Assembly: GCF_024436055.1 (NCBI RefSeq)
Contig: NZ_JANFNH010000027.1
Coordinates: 1 to 64,000, forward strand
DNA: 64,000 nucleotides
From: Streptantibioticus rubrisoli
GTDB lineage: Bacteria; Actinomycetota; Actinomycetes; Streptomycetales; Streptomycetaceae
Direction of reading: 5' to 3'
The notes under the pieces were generated by a model. It had not been told where the DNA came from and did not search any database. It was given only the letters and a program-made list of their open reading frames with translations. Positions within the stretch are counted from its first letter, which is position 1; every line of letters starts with the position of its first letter. Of this stretch, positions 63,301 through 64,000 are shown piece by piece. The translations under genes were made by a program, and so were the position numbers.

Positions 63301-64000
63301 GAGAGCAGCGAGTTGATCAACTGGTCGTAGCCGCTGACCGTCTGCGAGATGTACTGCGGCTGGTTGTAGGCGTCACCGCGGATCTGCTTGAGGCTCTGCA
63401 ACTGCCGGGTGATGTCGATGATGGTGCTGCGGACGCCGACCAGCGAGCTGTCGTTGGTGTTGATCCCGGCGGTGGCGTCCTGGAAGCCCTGGATCTGCTG
63501 GTCGGTGGCCTGCCGGGCGGCGACGACGGCGTCGTCGTTGGAGTGGTGGCTGGTGATCGGACCGGCCGAGGAGTCACGCTCGTTCTGCAGGGCGTCGGCC
63601 AGCTTGGTGGCGTGACCGGTCATCTCGGTCAGCAGCTTCATGTGGTCCAGCTGGTCGACGTTCTTCAGCTGGTCCTGGATGCGCAGCACACCCAGTGTGG
63701 TCGCGGCGACCACGGGGAGGGCGAGCAGGGAGACCAGACGGGTCCGGATGCTCCAGTTGCGCATGGACATCCGGGAGGCGTGCTTGCCCTGGCTGCCCGA
63801 GGGGGCCGGGGGCTGCACGTCGCCGCCCGATGCGGGCAGGGCGCTGGTGGCTGTGTCCTTGGCGGACTTGCCGTCCTTGGCGTCCCTGGCGGGAGCGCCC
63901 GGCAGGGCTGGGCCCTTCGGGGACGCGCCCTTCACGGAGGCGCCGCCCTTGGGGCCGGGCTGGCCGGTGGCCGGAGTGCCCGGGCTGCCCGGGTCGGTTG
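60396..64000 (-). CDS. cvnA: Conservon sensor-kinase-like CvnA (first conservon), 5' end beyond the window
   Basis: At least 1179 codons from a GTG at 63935, but the frame stays open with coding-like Gly/Pro/Lys-rich sequence to the window edge, so the true start is probably outside. Layout from the N-terminus: disordered GAPARDAKDGKSAKD-type region, first membrane helix (63690-63740), nitrate/nitrite-sensing-like domain, second helix (62760-62830), HAMP, ATPase domain with LLENATSFSS and DTGIGL (about 61890-62220), and a long disordered C-terminus. The tail holds a 39-bp tandem repeat (61122-61319), unit GEYRQPGYDGSGT. Confidence 0.9.
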   Translation of the reverse strand, partial: TDPGSPGTPATGQPGPKGGASVKGASPKGPALPGAPARDAKDGKSAKDTATSALPASGGDVQPPAPSGSQGKHASRMSMRNWSIRTRLVSLLALPVVAATTLGVLRIQDQLKNVDQLDHMKLLTEMTGHATKLADALQNERDSSAGPITSHHSNDDAVVAARQATDQQIQGFQDATAGINTNDSSLVGVRSTIIDITRQLQSLKQIRGDAYNQPQYISQTVSGYDQLINSLLSLSQDMAQATSNSDMIKSTRALAAFTAAKEYESIQRAVISAALANPSGPQLSNSDRLYAQTASDSENSEIKRFSEIYGPGSAELMKALDGGNVVITQADQYRDRVLQTQNGIAQEPKSYLDWYDQADTKMQEMSRIETELLDQMQQQALKLRSAAQQDALINGALILLVLGVSLVGAFVVARSMIRSLRRLQDAATDAAQRRLPELVKQLSESDPQDVDTSVEEIGINTRDEIGRVARAFDDVHREAVRLAAEQALLRGNVNAMFTNLSRRSQGLIQRQLSLISELESREADPDQLSNLFKLDHLATRMRRNGENLLVLAGEEPGRRWTRPVPLVDVLRAAASEVEQYERIELTAVPPTEVAGRVVNDLVHLLAELLENATSFSSPQTKVRVTGHALPDGRVLVEIHDTGIGLSPEDLSDINERLANPPTVDVSVSRRMGLFVVGRLSLRHGIRIQLRPSDSGGTTALVMLPVDLTQGGAKPAAGQGQGQGKRGGVIPPVPGGRTTAGDIAAARGASPEGGVRRAGQVGRGAQPGPQPKGQVPPVGPRPALTGNQDSGQDRPQQRTPSGLPTRAGTANPGAPANPQQQRPAAPTPAASGERPAPSWAAQQGADTPRGHDDVESTAQFERPAFPDTRSAANSGAQRPGYRDQGTGEFPMAQQPGYADNATTGEFRQPGYDGSGTGEYRQPGYDGSGTGEYRQPGYDGSGTGEYRQPGYDNASTGEYRQPQQAPATDFFGGQPAGSGSDVFGPRGRQVPPPRQQRPAAEPAGYEATAEFPAVNDAPRAQRQRRAEPQLPPAVEPMALPPADSPGDGRSPIFESLESDWFRQQDERDLPAAPQQQRQQPPLTGGPRRSPAQPTQPAPSAETTPEWQPSPNDERWRRAEQVREPASGGVTSSGLPRRVPRANLVPGTAEQTQHAGPQVSRAPDDVRGRLTNLRRGIQQGRSAGSGRTDGRGFGTGTSHQQER
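61122..61319. repeat. 39-bp tandem repeat inside cvnA
   Basis: Five units: 61122-61160, 61161-61199, 61200-61238, 61239-61277 (39 bp each) and 61278-61319 (42 bp, diverged). Units 2 and 3 are identical and unit 4 nearly so. Each encodes 13 residues (GEYRQPGYDGSGT on the minus strand), keeping frame. Copy number is likely to vary between strains. Confidence 0.9.

Overview
The window is very GC-rich, densely coded actinobacterial chromosome. High GC at third codon positions, frequent GTG starts, conservons, a fused urease gamma-beta subunit and BCAA leader peptides all point to a Streptomyces or close relative (Streptomycetaceae). From memory, the gene order follows the conserved core of the Streptomyces chromosome around ligA - gatCAB - ilvBNC - serA - leuB - ilvE - cimA - accBE - cvn (S. 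coelicolor SCO5493 to about SCO5544), with some strain-specific insertions.

Layout. 0-9.4 kb: a MetE-like protein, NAD-dependent DNA ligase LigA, a membrane GGDEF-EAL protein (RmdB type) and the tRNA amidotransferase operon gatC-gatA-small ORF-gatB. 9.6-20.7 kb: an MMPL transporter, a large LuxR-family (LAL) regulator, an aldo/keto reductase, a 2-hydroxyacid dehydrogenase and a second GGDEF protein with a degenerate EAL domain. 20.8-26.6 kb: ilvB-ilvN-ilvC behind a leader-peptide attenuator, then serA. 26.7-32.4 kb: a secreted repeat protein, a small lipoprotein, and a proline-catabolism module (PucR-type regulator divergent from proline dehydrogenase and P5C dehydrogenase). 32.6-35.2 kb: leuB and ilvE. 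35.4-41.1 kb: an NCS1 permease divergent from a urease-like ureAB-ureC, an agmatine deiminase and a TetR regulator. 41.2-44.4 kb: a secreted phospholipase D and an XRE/DUF6879 regulatory island on the minus strand. 44.5-46.4 kb: citramalate synthase cimA behind a second attenuator whose leader peptide has two adjacent Ile codons. 46.5-53.6 kb: a GH35 beta-galactosidase with a 2-hydroxyacid dehydrogenase, two malyl-CoA/citrate-lyase-type enzymes, and the acyl-CoA carboxylase subunits accB and accE. 53.7-64 kb: two tandem conservons (cvnABCD twice), the last cvnA running off the right edge.

How it works together. The centre is branched-chain amino-acid supply (ilvBNC, leuB, ilvE, cimA), with two separate translation-coupled attenuators: an Ile/Leu/Val leader for ilvBNC and an Ile-Ile leader for cimA. 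The lyases and acyl-CoA carboxylase subunits handle the malyl-, propionyl- and acetyl-CoA pools. Two c-di-GMP proteins have sequences suggesting opposite activities.

The most interesting accessory locus is the urease-like cluster at 35.4-41.1 kb. It has no accessory (nickel-insertion) genes beside it, its active-site flap is altered, it sits next to an agmatine deiminase, and two copies of one pseudo-palindrome lie in the divergent promoter region. I propose, as inference, that it acts on a substituted urea such as N-carbamoylputrescine. Other points of note are RecA-NDp-like promoter motifs upstream of ligA and of the LAL regulator, two families of intergenic repeats, and a duplicated accE tail. 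No rRNA, tRNA, IS element, prophage or CRISPR array was recognised.
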